Shown piece by piece: positions 13,762 to 13,767 of a DNA stretch of 13,767 nucleotides. The stretch's first letter is position 1; every line of letters starts with the position of its first letter. Location: contig JBAXHO010000045.1 of the NCBI GenBank assembly GCA_037138855.1, positions 1-13,767 of the forward strand. Reading direction: 5' to 3'. The position numbers were made by a program, and so were the translations under genes. This DNA comes from JBAXHO01 sp037138855. Its GTDB lineage: Bacteria > Patescibacteriota > Dojkabacteria > B142 > OLB20. Below the pieces are notes generated by a model that had not been told where the DNA came from, made no database searches, and worked only from the letters and a program-made list of their open reading frames with translations.

Positions 13762-13767
13762 GTCAAT

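Overview
This AT-rich window looks like part of a genome from the candidate phyla radiation (Patescibacteria). That placement is an inference. It rests on the compact gene order, the absence of Shine-Dalgarno sequences before any of the genes, a threonyl-tRNA synthetase without a TGS domain, a glycogen cluster built on GH57 and an archaeal-type debranching enzyme, and large cell-surface proteins of unknown kind. UGA and UAG both act as ordinary stops, so the code is standard.

Layout. Positions 1-197 hold repeats only. Positions 198-4743 are a minus-strand alpha-glucan operon: a glycogen/starch synthase-like glycosyltransferase, a GH57 amylase and a glycogen debranching enzyme. Positions 4744-5058 are a 315-base divergent regulatory region. 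It carries a strong plus-strand promoter and a compact T-box riboswitch with its terminator, followed by thrS (5059-6882). A tRNA-Gly(UCC) gene with its own promoter is at 7030-7102. Next come a 233-residue membrane-anchored protein of unknown function (7234-7935) and a likely operon of a secreted CAP-domain protein (8077-9516), a multi-pass membrane protein (9513-10331) and long-form hibernation promoting factor (10349-10921). A 2H-family RNA 2',3'-cyclic phosphodiesterase (10980-11579) runs convergently into a minus-strand 693-residue cysteine-rich surface protein (11584-13665) that has a 13-unit Pro-Val-Val-Thr-Thr linker.

The most notable element is the T-box leader of thrS. It has a canonical T-box core, an antiterminator/terminator switch and a possible ACC (Thr) specifier in a very small Stem I, with no room for Stem II. 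Uncharged tRNA-Thr should promote read-through into thrS.

The second theme is repeats. Gene borders carry clusters of degenerate 7-base tandem repeats with a shared GATAC-like core. There is also a perfect 5-copy octamer and a 24-base perfect palindrome. Both ends of the window carry the same 35/36-base repeat in inverted orientation, which suggests a dispersed repeat family and perhaps a contig broken at repeats. Several promoters sit so close to start codons that leaderless or near-leaderless mRNAs are likely.
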